Below are positions 16,826-25,096 of a stretch of DNA of 64,000 nt, piece by piece. The position numbers were made by a program, and so were the translations under genes. Positions within the stretch are counted from its first letter, which is position 1. Every line of letters begins with the position of its first letter. The DNA comes from Litorilituus sediminis. GTDB lineage: Bacteria > Pseudomonadota > Gammaproteobacteria > Enterobacterales > Alteromonadaceae. The DNA lies in NCBI RefSeq assembly GCF_004295665.1, contig NZ_CP034759.1, positions 248,001 through 312,000 on the forward strand. The letters are read 5' to 3'. The notes under the pieces are model-generated. The model was not told the DNA's origin. It ran no database searches and was given only the letters and a program-made list of their open reading frames with translations.

Positions 16826-16859
16826 GCTAGTATTCTAAAATCTTTTTAGAGTACTAGCG
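16826..16859. promoter_or_regulatory. Inverted repeat and TATAAT box in the cassette 11 leader
   Basis: GCTAGTATTCTAAAA and TTTTAGAGTACTAGC form a 15-bp stem with one mismatch. TATAAT follows directly at 16861-16866, 29 bp before the gene. The 95-bp leader is unusually long for this array. It may hold an own promoter and operator; no convincing -35 box is seen. Confidence 0.35.
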
Positions 16860-16894
16860 ATATAATCAATAATAATATAAGAAGTGCTAATATT

Positions 16895-17338
16895 ATGAAA
16901 ACTGTATCAATAAATATTTTTTTGCTGATGGCTTTTTTATCTGTAAAGCCTGCTTATTCTGCTAGTGATTGGTGGTCTGGAGTAGAAAAACAATCTTACA
17001 ATAATGATAAAATCTATATTGGAACTAAGTTATACCAAGGAGAGGGAGAGTTAGTTTTAAGCTGCTCCCGTAGAGGGGTGAAGGCAGAGGTTACATTTTT
17101 AAAATCACGACTTAATCCAAGAGGTATTCTGTTTAAAGTAATAGTCGATGATGGAAAATGGATAAAAAACTCTAATGCCCCAGAATATAGTAATTCCTTT
17201 GAAACATACATGTTTCATAATTTAGTGGATTCTATGAAAAAAGGAAAAGAAATACATATAATTATTGATGGACATCGTTATTATTCAGGAAGTTTAATGG
17301 GATTTACAGAGGCATCAAAAAAATTAGAATGCATATAG
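16895..17338 (+). CDS. Cassette 11, gene 1: secreted protein, unknown
   Basis: The 147-residue protein has a signal peptide (residues 1-22, ending PAYSAS) and a mature beta-rich domain with two Cys residues (LSCSRRG and the C-terminal KKLECI). That layout suits a small disulfide-containing periplasmic protein. I do not recognise it. It lies 11 bp before a GIY-YIG-like gene in the same cassette, with which it probably shares a transcript. Confidence 0.55.
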   Translation: MKTVSINIFLLMAFLSVKPAYSASDWWSGVEKQSYNNDKIYIGTKLYQGEGELVLSCSRRGVKAEVTFLKSRLNPRGILFKVIVDDGKWIKNSNAPEYSNSFETYMFHNLVDSMKKGKEIHIIIDGHRYYSGSLMGFTEASKKLECI

Positions 17339-17349
17339 GTATAGATTGA

Positions 17350-17685
17350 ATGTCTCAGTGGATATATGTCGGATGGTTAGATGAATCTAATTGTGATTTC
17401 TCACGGTACAATAAATGTATTGGTGTTTACAAAGGAGAATTAAAGGGGGAATTAGTTTACATAGGTAAGGCTACCGAAAGAAATAATGGTGGGTTTAGGA
17501 AACGTTTAAGAGACTATACCCGTATAAGTCAAAGTGCTAGAGGTTATTCTGCTGGTGATAATATGTTCAAAAATAAACAGATTATTAAAATAAGTATACA
17601 AGTTGTTTCAACTGTTAAAGAAGCTGAAAACCTTGAGATACAATTAATTAAAAAGCTAAAACCCAAATGGAACTTTCGTGGTTAG
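17350..17685 (+). CDS. Cassette 11, gene 2: GIY-YIG nuclease-like protein
   Basis: The 111-residue protein matches the GIY-YIG fold pattern: GVYKG near residue 27 and LVYIGKA near 37 for the two signature strands, a basic RKRLRDY, then Glu in AENLEIQLI and a terminal KPKWN. In this superfamily those Arg, Glu and Asn residues build the metal-dependent nuclease site. It could be a nuclease domain alone or a degenerate form without activity. The neighbour is a secreted protein, an odd partner for a cytoplasmic nuclease. Confidence 0.6.
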   Translation: MSQWIYVGWLDESNCDFSRYNKCIGVYKGELKGELVYIGKATERNNGGFRKRLRDYTRISQSARGYSAGDNMFKNKQIIKISIQVVSTVKEAENLEIQLIKKLKPKWNFRG

Positions 17686-17689
17686 CACA

Positions 17690-17786
17690 TAACAAGTTGC
17701 TCAAAAGGACTAAAACAGTTTGCTCGTTTTTTGCAAAGTACCGCAAAAAAGCAAGCCAACCATTTTAGCCTCTTAGCAAGGCGTTA
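17690..17786 (+). repeat. attC site 11
   Basis: TAACAAGTTGC...AGCAAGGCGTTA. The centre carries a further inverted repeat (GCTCGTTTTTTGC / GCAAAAAAGCAAGC), so the folded single strand would have a longer tip than the neighbours. The cut is between 17783 and 17784. Confidence 0.8.
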
Positions 17787-17813
17787 TACGTTTCTAGAGT
17801 TTGGTGTTATTAA

Positions 17814-18119
17814 ATGTCTGATGATGCAATAAAACTTGCTACAAAATTACTAGAGAGTGATGAGGATTATTTAGATAATGTCATAGGGCTCTGGCGAATT
17901 GGCAATAATAAATATGAGCAGTGTTGGGATACTGAATTTCACGTATTTGGTGTAATTGAGTCTGATACTGATCATTTACCTTTGAAGCATGTACGAGCCA
18001 ATTGTTCTCCTGAGTTCCTCGCTAAAGTAGATAAAGAGTTAGCTGAAACTATAGAGTTCTACAGAGCAGAAGTAATCAGTGCTTGTAATACAATTCTAAA
18101 CCAGTTAAAAAACGTATAA
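17814..18119 (+). CDS. Cassette 12: hypothetical acidic protein
   Basis: The 101-residue soluble protein has two helical ends and a central strand region (GLWRIGNNKYEQCWDTEFHVFGVI). No signal peptide or known motif is seen. The start at 17814 has a poor ribosome binding site. The stop is the TAA that opens attC 12, which an IS1111 element splits 2 bp later. Confidence 0.5.
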   Translation: MSDDAIKLATKLLESDEDYLDNVIGLWRIGNNKYEQCWDTEFHVFGVIESDTDHLPLKHVRANCSPEFLAKVDKELAETIEFYRAEVISACNTILNQLKNV

Positions 18120-18121
18120 CA

Positions 18122-18587
18122 CATATGAGCCTTATTCCCGTCAATAGACAATAGTATTTTTTTAGCTGCCGTTAGGCAGCTATTTGTTTGGCAATTTACA
18201 ACAACATTTACTTCGCTATGTCGATAGGCCATTAAACAAACGTTTACGGCAAACACATATAGAGGCTCTCTTAGTGTGATCTCATCACTGCCTGTTTTGT
18301 TTATCCTTAATGCAAACAGGGGCACTAGACATTTATCGGTTAACCTTAATCTGGCACTACTCAAGCAATATGATTACTTGTGGTTAAACAAGGTTCAGTT
18401 AGTTTCAGGCTCAGTTAAGGTGTAAACGCTTTTGCTTATCGCAATAATGCGCACCAATGGCGAGTCTAATCAAGCCATGTGGCTTAAACTACTTGGCATA
18501 ATAATTATCTTTTGTCTTACAGGTGCAATAATTATCAACATGCTCTTAATTATCCAGTTAGACGTTCAGCTCGCGCCATTGTGCGAC
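18122..18587 (-). ncRNA. Candidate guide RNA region of the IS1111 element
   Basis: The 466 non-coding bp sit downstream of the transposase stop. In IS1111-group elements this end is known to encode the structured RNA (seekRNA or bridge RNA) that selects the target. Visible structure includes the GGCAGC hairpin near 18168 and the ATAATTAT repeats near 18500-18540. The same region is almost unchanged in copy 1 and diverged in copy 3. The exact RNA and its guide segments cannot be fixed by eye. Confidence 0.4.
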
Positions 18588-19631
18588 TTAACCTTTTAAA
18601 AATTTGTCTTCATCAAATACCTGCTTATCTCGTAGCATAAAATAGACACAACGACCTATTTTATGCGCTAATGCGGATAACGCTTTACCTTTGCTCATGC
18701 GTTTTTGTAATTTTGCCAAATAGCGTTTCGCTTTATCATTACCTCGAAGGTAAAGTACGGCGGCCTCACTAAACGCCCATTTTAAATAGCCGTTACCTAT
18801 TTTATTGCCACTGGTGCCGTACACTTTACCTGCTGATTCTGCTTTACATTTAACGAGCCGAGAATAAGAGGCAAACTGTTGAACACTTGGGAACCTGTTA
18901 ATGTCACCTATTTCATACAGAATGGTTAATGCGAGTATCTGTCCAATACCAGGGAATGTACGAACAATATTAAGTAGAGCGCCGTAATGTTGCTTAGCTT
19001 TGTTTTCGATGAAGGATTCAACATGTTTAAGCTCTCGCATATAACAATCGAGAATGTTCATATCGAGTTCAATCATGCGTTGCACGATGGGATCATCATA
19101 ATGATGACGTAATCCTTCTCTAGCACTGACGTTTTTTAAATTAAGTGATTGAGCAGGTAAGTTATATTGACTGTCAGTATTGATAACATGGGCTTTTAAG
19201 TCAGCGCCGTGGCGCATGATGTGCGTTCGTCTTCGCAGTAAATCACGTGTGGAACGCGTTTCTTGTGGATAGTTATAAGCTAAAGGAAAATTGCCGCCAC
19301 GTATTAAACTGGCAATTTTATAGGAATCAATTTTATCATTTTTAGCTTTACCGCCATGAATAGCTTTCATATAAAGCGCATGACTTAAAATAAATTCAAT
19401 ATTGAGTTCACGACAAAAGTCACTGACCCAATACCAGCAATGCATACATTCAACGCCAACAACTACTTGCCCGATATAAGGTTTAAGTAGTTTTCGTAAT
19501 TGATTAGGATCGGCTTTTATCTTTTGATGAAGAATTTTATTACCATGTTTATCGAGAATACAAACGTATAAAAGTCGTGCATGTAGATCTATTCCACAAT
19601 AATATTGGTGAAAAGTAGTGTAGAATTTCAT
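18588..19631 (-). CDS. IS110 family (IS1111 group) transposase, complete
   Basis: The protein has 347 residues. The N-terminal DEDD (RuvC-like) domain shows YYCGIDLHARLLYVCI (first Asp near residue 14), VGVECMHCWYW (Glu) and KNDKIDSYKIASL (two Asp). The C-terminal transposase domain holds TFPGIGQILALTILYEIGD and ASYSRLVKCKAESAGK, with the usual Ser. It is the only complete transposase of this type in the window and could mobilise copies 1 and 3 in trans. It reads against the cassettes. Confidence 0.93.
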   Translation of the reverse strand: MKFYTTFHQYYCGIDLHARLLYVCILDKHGNKILHQKIKADPNQLRKLLKPYIGQVVVGVECMHCWYWVSDFCRELNIEFILSHALYMKAIHGGKAKNDKIDSYKIASLIRGGNFPLAYNYPQETRSTRDLLRRRTHIMRHGADLKAHVINTDSQYNLPAQSLNLKNVSAREGLRHHYDDPIVQRMIELDMNILDCYMRELKHVESFIENKAKQHYGALLNIVRTFPGIGQILALTILYEIGDINRFPSVQQFASYSRLVKCKAESAGKVYGTSGNKIGNGYLKWAFSEAAVLYLRGNDKAKRYLAKLQKRMSKGKALSALAHKIGRCVYFMLRDKQVFDEDKFLKG

Positions 19632-19710
19632 AGAGCTTTCTCCTTTTGGTTTGGTCGCCTTAAAGTTTAGCCGAATGCTAAACTTTGGGGAGAAGGCTCA
19701 ATTAGTATCA

Positions 19711-19818
19711 AGCTGTTTAACAAGGACAAGCTGTTTAACAAGGACAAAATACAGTTGGCTTTTTGCTCCTTCGTCGCTAATTTTAGCCAACTATATTTTG
19801 CCCATTATTAGGGCGTTA
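19711..19818 (+). repeat. attC site 12 (right part; left end 18117-18121) with 18-bp tandem duplication
   Basis: AGCTGTTTAACAAGGACA occurs twice in a row directly after the insertion element, then a normal attC follows (arms AGTTGGCT/AGCCAACT, end AGGGCGTTA). The cut is between 19815 and 19816. Confidence 0.8.
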
Positions 19819-19866
19819 GTGCTATAATATTGCACTTCATATTACTTAATTATAAGGAAATAATTT

Positions 19867-20160
19867 ATGTCATCACCTTTCAATCTACTCTACTCAATTG
19901 GCTCAGCTGTCGCGGGAGTTTTTATTGATAAAAAAAAGGCAAATAGTGTGTATAGAGAGCTATATCCCGTATTAATAAAAACTATCAACCAACAGGGTAG
20001 GAGTTCTACAGATGCTGTTAGGCTACTTAACGTCTTAGGGGGATTGCCAAGTATAGGCCTTCGACGAAGAAACTTTAATCGTAGATATATTGCTAATGAA
20101 AATGGCTGGAGGGATTTACCCTCTAATCCCGATAATATTCCGTATGGTTTTTGGCATTAA
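19867..20160 (+). CDS. Cassette 13, gene 1: unknown small protein ending in IPYGFWH
   Basis: The 97-residue protein has a weakly hydrophobic N-terminus (LLYSIGSAVAGVFID), a basic middle (RRRNFNRRYI) and a conserved tail NPDNIPYGFWH. A decayed relative with tail DPNDIPYGFWY is in cassette 14, again followed by a small membrane-protein gene. The ATG at 19867 follows AAGGAAATAATTT. The pairing of a soluble peptide-like product with a membrane protein suggests a two-part system such as toxin and immunity, but there is no direct evidence. Confidence 0.55.
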   Translation: MSSPFNLLYSIGSAVAGVFIDKKKANSVYRELYPVLIKTINQQGRSSTDAVRLLNVLGGLPSIGLRRRNFNRRYIANENGWRDLPSNPDNIPYGFWH

Positions 20161-20171
20161 TTGGGAAAACT

Positions 20172-20558
20172 ATGAAAAGAAATTTCTGGAAGCTCATTAC
20201 GGTTATACTCTTAATTTTTTTCCTATATGATTTATATGATTTTATTAAGCTGTTTAACCTTAATTTATTAGATACACCTAATTGGCTCAATATCAGCAAC
20301 TTAGTCGCAAGCGGATTACTACTTCTACTTTTATCAAGTTATGCATTTAACTTTAATATAATGCCTTTTTTTATGTACAACATAATAGTTTTTGCAAATC
20401 TATTATTATTATTAGTTACTCATTACTATGAATATAGGCTAGGTGGCTATCAATATAGTGAGACGATTTTTGTGCTTATAATTAATATATTTGTATTTAT
20501 AGCTATATCAAGTACTGTGCTGAAGCATGGAAAGAGTATGAGAGTTACGCAGCACTAA
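20172..20558 (+). CDS. Cassette 13, gene 2: four-segment membrane protein, unknown
   Basis: The protein has 128 residues from the ATG at 20172; the frame is open back to a TTG at 20151, which overlaps gene 1. Four hydrophobic segments are visible (about residues 5-22, 38-55, 60-82 and 98-115). The third loop has YYEYRLGGYQYSE, matched by YYEFNAGGYTTNE in the cassette 14 relative. It follows gene 1 after 11 bp. The function is unknown. Confidence 0.55.
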   Translation: MKRNFWKLITVILLIFFLYDLYDFIKLFNLNLLDTPNWLNISNLVASGLLLLLLSSYAFNFNIMPFFMYNIIVFANLLLLLVTHYYEYRLGGYQYSETIFVLIINIFVFIAISSTVLKHGKSMRVTQH

Positions 20559-20648
20559 CAAGGGGCTCAAACGGAAAAATTACAGTTGGCTCGCGCTCGT
20601 GCCTCGCACATTTTAGCCAACTGCACTTTTCCGCTTAGCTTAGCGTTG
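20556..20648 (+). repeat. attC site 13
   Basis: TAACAAGGGGCTCAAACGG...GCTTAGCGTTG, with arms AGTTGGCT/AGCCAACT. A second IS1111-like element begins about 3 bp after the core. The cut is between 20645 and 20646. Confidence 0.8.
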
Positions 20649-21024
20649 GTATGACTCCCCACGTCAAGTAAAACCGTAAAAATTCCTGCTTTTTTTCGAG
20701 CCATAATTGGTTTGTTACTCAGTAAATGAGTTAACGCAGTAGATGAAGCAAGTAAATTCGTCGGTTATCATGCTGATATTCGTGGATTATTAACCTATTG
20801 GCTAACAGCGCCTACCTTACTTAGTCCGTCGTGACACCTGTCTTCAATCTATGCTCGTGGGTCAAGGTTACCTTAGCAACCTTGCCATCCTAACGCCCTC
20901 GGTGGTTGTGTCACACCCGATGCTTGATCTACATACGTTAACTCTAACCTTTTTATCATGCAGGTATTCTCGCTACTCTATCTTTGGGGTTAACAGGGCT
21001 GATGACCACTTCGCGAGATATTGC

Positions 21025-22180
21025 TCAGATATAGGCAATCATTTCTCTGGCGATGGCTGTGACCACCAGGTTACGGTGTTTCCCTTTGTGCATGAGCCGT
21101 TGATATCGACGACACAGCCTTAACTGTGCTTTCCAGGCGATATCGACAATTTCTTTACTTAATCCTTCTTGACGCTTTTGTAATTCAGTGGAGATATTGG
21201 CTTTGTGTTTATACGTTTGTGCACCTTCAATTAATAAACGCCTTGCACGGCCATTACCACAATGGGTTATTTTTCCCATCCTGCGTTTATCGGATGTGGT
21301 GTGTTGACTAGGTACTAAGCCAAGGTAGGCCATGAGTTTTCTGGGATGATCAAAACGACGTAGATCCCCTAATTCTGCAATAGTGCCAACAGCAACGAGC
21401 ATTCTGATGCCGCGTAATGCTTGAATGGCTTTGACCACCGGATAAAAACGCCAATTTCGTATTTGATGATGTAGCTCATTATCAAGCCGTTTCACGCGAT
21501 TGATGCGCTCAGTAATGGTTTGTATCATTTATGAAATACATCCATGTATTTCACCTATAGGCCAGCTAAAGCTGTTCAAATTTTTTCCATAAAAATTTGT
21601 CTTGCAAAACAATTTGCTGACTGTGGTGGGGTAAGACTAATTCAGTTAACCAACGTAAATGTTTATTTGACCAATTATCGTTAACTGGTGGCTTAATGTT
21701 GTTACGCAAAAAGAGTCCTTTAAGCTGAAACTTAGCATTTTTTAAATCTTTCATGGCGGTTTCTCTGGCACGAGATAAGTCGCGTATAGCTTCGTCTTCG
21801 CTTTCAGGTACATAGATAGTCGTTAGTTCTTCCGCTTTAAATAACTTGGCGAGTTTGGCGGCATCACGTTTATCGGTTTTAACTTTATCACCCGCCTTTT
21901 TAGGGATAAGTGATGGCGCAATGATATAACAGCAATGGCCTAAGCTGGTGAGCAATCGGTAAATCCAATAACCGCAAGGGCCTGCTTCATAAATAAAATG
22001 CAGGGTTGCTTGCGGGTATTTGGATTGTAGTTGTCGAGCAAATTTGATGATGGCCGATTTAGTGCAGTTAATGCGGCCATGGTTGTGTGGTTTTTCGCCT
22101 CTATTATCTTTTAAAACAGCGATTTGTATAAATGATTTATGGGTATCTAAACCGATAAAAATTATGCTATGGTTATTCAT
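21025..22180 (-). pseudogene. IS110 family transposase, interrupted by a small palindromic sequence
   Basis: The N-terminal half (from 22180) has FIGLDTHKSFIQIAV, FIYEAGPCGYWIY and VKTDKRDAAKLAKLF, the catalytic acidic residues. It then runs into foreign residues and a stop near 21566. The C-terminal half (21528 to 21025) has LRGIRMLVAVGTIAELGDL and YLGLVPSQHTT. About 70 bp between the halves are extra compared with a normal enzyme. It is probably inactive. Confidence 0.85.
21529..21601. repeat. Small palindromic repeat inserted in the transposase gene
   Basis: TGAAATACATCCATGTATTTCA is a 10-bp stem with a 2-nt loop. It sits inside about 70 bp that do not belong to the transposase and that bring an in-frame stop. 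The sequence type resembles short dispersed palindromes of marine gammaproteobacteria. The exact ends were not determined. Confidence 0.5.
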
Positions 22181-22334
22181 GCTAGCCTCCGCTTTTAGTT
22201 AATTACCTATCGCAATTCGCGATGAACAAACTAATTATGGCTCTGGCTTTTAGCTAACCCACGATATTGGAGGCTAGCACCTCGTGGGGAGTCATTATGT
22301 CTGGTATTATTAATCACTTAGGGAGTATAAATGT

Positions 22335-22650
22335 ATGGATGCAGCAAGTAAGATAACAAAAAAAGTTGGTATAGCAGGACGAATAGCGTCAGTCTCACAC
22401 TTTCTTTATCGGCAATTTGTTGGCAATGAAAAAGATGCAAATGAAGCATATAGGAGAGCATACCCTGCATGTAATTCAATCCTATGGGAGGGAGTCTAAA
22501 GAGGCTGAAGGATTGTTGAATATGCTAGCAAATCTAGCTCCTACTGGAGCAAAAAGAAGGAATTTTATCAAAAAGTACGTTTCACCTGCTGAAGGCTGGC
22601 TTAAATTACCTAAAGACCCAAACGATATTCCTTATGGTTTCTGGTACTAA
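22335..22650 (+). pseudogene. Cassette 14, gene 1: frameshifted relative of the cassette 13 gene
   Basis: From the ATG at 22335 the frame gives FVGNEKDANEAYRRAYP, matching FIDKKKANSVYRELYP of cassette 13. It then must shift near 22462 to continue as VIQSYGRESKEAEGLLNML and end KDPNDIPYGFWY. The downstream frame alone is open from 22417 and could give a 77-residue product. A sequencing error cannot be excluded. Confidence 0.65.
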
Positions 22651-22653
22651 ACC

Positions 22654-23042
22654 ATGAAAGAAAATATTTTTTGGAAAGGTATGTTGCTCCTATTAATATC
22701 TGCGAGTATTAGAGACTGTTACTTTTTTATACAGAACCAGAGATTTTACAACCAGAGCATCCCATAATAGTCTCAGTCTTCGCTTTTGTTTTGGATTTTC
22801 TAACTATAATAGCGTGTGCGGCCATAATAACCAGAAAGGTTATAAGTAACGCTCATTTTTGGTTGTTTATTATTATTGTTCAAATTGCTATAACTGTATT
22901 GATTGTTTATTATGAATTCAATGCAGGAGGGTACACTACAAATGAAATGTTGGTTTATGGAAATATCACTTTCTTTGTGGCTATTTTCTTTTTAACTCCG
23001 TTAATAAAGTATTACAGGTTTGTTAAACAGAGTAGCACTTAA
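22654..23042 (+). pseudogene. Cassette 14, gene 2: frameshifted membrane protein
   Basis: The ATG at 22654 starts MKENIFWKG, like MKRNFWK in cassette 13. A T6 run at 22723-22728 marks the point where the frame must shift; otherwise translation stops about 15 codons later. The second frame carries the later membrane segments and YYEFNAGGYTTNE. Both genes of this cassette are thus broken, in line with a decayed duplicate. Confidence 0.65.
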
Positions 23043-23442
23043 CATAAATGCTAACACATATGAACCTTCTTCCCGTCAATAGACAATAGTTATTTTTTTA
23101 GCTGCCGTTAGGCAGCTAATCTTTTTCAATCAACAAAACCAATTACTTCGCTCTGTCAGTTAGTCGTTAAAATCATTTACGACAAACACATATTGAGGCT
23201 CTCTTAGTGTGTCTCATCACTGCCAACATGGCTAACCCTTTAGTCATGTTGGGGCACTAGACAGTTATCGGTTAACCTTTGCTGTCACTATTCAAGCGAA
23301 TGATTCATAGCCTATCAGCTATGTTCAGTTAGTTTCAGGCTCAGCCAAGGTGTAAACGATTTTTCATGTGCAACTCTGATCTGATTTAATAGCACCGCAC
23401 ACTTTTATGAAGGATAATTAATCCAACAATAAAGGTGTGAAA

Positions 23443-23733
23443 ATGACGCAAAGAAGAAAACCAAGAAAATATACAGATGAGTTCAGAGAAGAAGCTGTAA
23501 AGCTCGTTACAGAACAAGGTTATAGCGTAACCGAAGCTGCTAACTCGTTAGGCATTACAACGAAGCTGCTTTATAACTGGAAAGATAAATTTGCTAAGCA
23601 AGCTTCAGGCGAAACATTAAGTAAAGATGAAAGAGCTGAGCTGGTTAAGCTTAGAAAAGAAAACAAACGCTTGCTAATGGAGCGTGAAATCCTAAAAAAA
23701 GCCAGCGCCTTCTTTGCGAAAGAAATGAAGTAA
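23443..23733 (+). CDS. IS3 family transposase OrfA (copy B)
   Basis: It is identical in protein sequence to copy A: helix-turn-helix, leucine-rich helix, and the A7G run before the stop for a -1 frameshift into OrfB. The start is the ATG behind AAAGGTG. Confidence 0.93.
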   Translation: MTQRRKPRKYTDEFREEAVKLVTEQGYSVTEAANSLGITTKLLYNWKDKFAKQASGETLSKDERAELVKLRKENKRLLMEREILKKASAFFAKEMK

Positions 23734-23798
23734 AGTTCGAATATATTAAAGAGCAGCAATGGCGCTTTCCAATCAGTGCGCTATGTAATGTTTTAAAA

Positions 23799-24596
23799 GT
23801 GAGTCGCTCAGCCTATTACGCTTGGCTTAAGCGGCCAGCTAAAATCATCACACCAGATGAGCTAAGACTATATCGTCGTATAAAGCGACTATTTGATGAT
23901 AGCCGAAGCAGTGCTGGTGCCAGAACCTTGATGAAGCTGCTACGCAAAGAAGGTTTTAATATTGGAATTTTCCGAGTAAAAAGTTTGATGAAGTTACTCA
24001 GCTTACAAGTAAAACAACGAGTAGCTTACAAAGTGACGACCATGCGAAAGCATAGTCATGCTATTGCAGATAATTTGCTTAAGCGTAAGTTTAATCCAGC
24101 TAGCGCTAACCAAACGTGGGCTGGTGATATTACTTACTTGAGAACTCACCAAGGCTGGATGTATCTAGCTGTAGTAATGGATTTACATTCTCGCCGTATT
24201 ATTGGTTGGGCTTTAAGTAAGCGTATGACCGTTGATTTAACAATGAGAGCTATGCAGATGGCAATTAACCTACGCCAACCCAAAGCAGGCTTAATATTCC
24301 ATAGCGATAGAGGTTCACAATATACCAGCAAGCGCTATCGAGCTCAGCTATGGGCTAATCGAATTACACCATCCATGAGTGGTTGTGGGGCTTGCTTAGA
24401 TAATGCTGTAGTTGAAAGGTTCTTCGGAAGCTTGAAAAATGAATGGCTATTAAATGTTTATCACTTAACAAGAGAAAGCATGAAAATCGATGTTGAAAAA
24501 TACATCAAATACTATAACTCAGTTCGATTACATACGACCTTAAACGATATGTCGCCAATCGAGTTTGAAAGTGTAAGGAGAAAGTGTGCGGCCTAG
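23799..24596 (+). CDS. IS3 family transposase OrfB (copy B)
   Basis: This is the DDE domain, identical to copy A (WAGDITYL, HSDRGSQY, DNAVVERFFGSLKNE). As in copy A, the frame is open upstream to the slippery run, so the fusion protein is the likely enzyme. Confidence 0.93.
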   Translation: MSRSAYYAWLKRPAKIITPDELRLYRRIKRLFDDSRSSAGARTLMKLLRKEGFNIGIFRVKSLMKLLSLQVKQRVAYKVTTMRKHSHAIADNLLKRKFNPASANQTWAGDITYLRTHQGWMYLAVVMDLHSRRIIGWALSKRMTVDLTMRAMQMAINLRQPKAGLIFHSDRGSQYTSKRYRAQLWANRITPSMSGCGACLDNAVVERFFGSLKNEWLLNVYHLTRESMKIDVEKYIKYYNSVRLHTTLNDMSPIEFESVRRKCAA

Positions 24597-24609
24597 CTTG
24601 ACCAGATCA

Positions 24610-25096
24610 ACTCAAGTGCAGGGTAATTGTATTGACTGTTGGTGTTAACAATATGCGCTTTAAGCTGTGCACCATGACGTACTAACTTAGTTCTTCTGCG
24701 CAATAGGTCTCGAGTTGAGCGCATGGCTTGTGGGTAGTTATATGCGAGTGGGAAATTACCCCCTCTAAGCAAGCAGGCAATTTTATACGAATCAATTTTG
24801 TCATTTTTAGCTTTACCGCCATGAATCGCCTTCATATAAAGCGCATGACCGAGGACAAAATCAATGTCCTGTTGTTCACACCAGTCACTGACCCAGTACC
24901 AACAGTGCATACATTCAACACCAACAACGATATTGCCAAGATAAGGTGCTATAAGCTGATTTAGTAAGGTTTGCTCTGCTTTAATTTTTTGATGAAGTAC
25001 CTTTTAACCATGATGATTTAAGATGCAGACATAAAGAATTCGCGCATGTAGGTCGATCCCACAATAAAAATCATGTAATTTGGTGTAGAATTTCAT
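24610..25096 (-). pseudogene. IS1111 transposase remnant (copy 3), N-terminal part
   Basis: Only the DEDD half remains (MHCWYWVSD, KNDKIDSYKIACLLRGG). A stop codon TAA stands where copy 2 has an Asn codon after HG, near 25005, so even the remaining half is not continuous. The C-terminal part is lost next to the IS3 insertion. Confidence 0.8.

Larger units (their letters stand above)
18122..19710 (-). mobile_element. IS1111-type element (IS110 family), copy 2, intact, in attC 12
   Basis: The element is about 1589 bp. It lies between TAACA (left) and AGCTGTTT (right), the same attC position as copies 1 and 3. Subterminal inverted repeats TGAGCCTTATTCCC (from 18126) and GGGGAGAAGGCTCA (ending 19700) leave about 4 and 10 bp outside, as in the IS1111 subgroup. 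The transposase is complete. Its 5' side has only 79 bp, while the 3' side holds 466 non-coding bp with a hairpin AGCTGCC-GTTA-GGCAGCT. Confidence 0.88.
20651..22295 (-). mobile_element. Second IS110-family (IS1111-like) element at the start of cassette 14
   Basis: Perfect 13-bp inverted repeats ATGACTCCCCACG (20651-20663) and CGTGGGGAGTCAT (22283-22295) enclose it. The transposase reads on the minus strand and is broken in two. About 374 non-coding bp lie at its 3' side and 103 at the 5' side, again the IS1111 layout. It differs in sequence from the other IS1111 element. Its flanks are GCGTTGGT and TATGTCTGG, so it landed directly behind the attC 13 core. Confidence 0.8.
23377..24609 (+). 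mobile_element. IS3-family insertion sequence, copy B
   Basis: The element is 1233 bp, the same length and ends as copy A (TGATCTG...CCAGATCA). In the scanned region I saw one silent difference (ATTGG against ACTGG at about 11709/23575). The flanking 4-bp direct repeat ACTC (23373-23376 and 24610-24613 region) fits the 3-4 bp duplication made by this family. Near identity of the copies implies recent movement. Confidence 0.9.

Noticed and set aside
20851..21311. Plus-strand frames across the second IS110 element
   Set aside because: They are antisense to the transposase or lie in its non-coding end, and show no protein-like motif.
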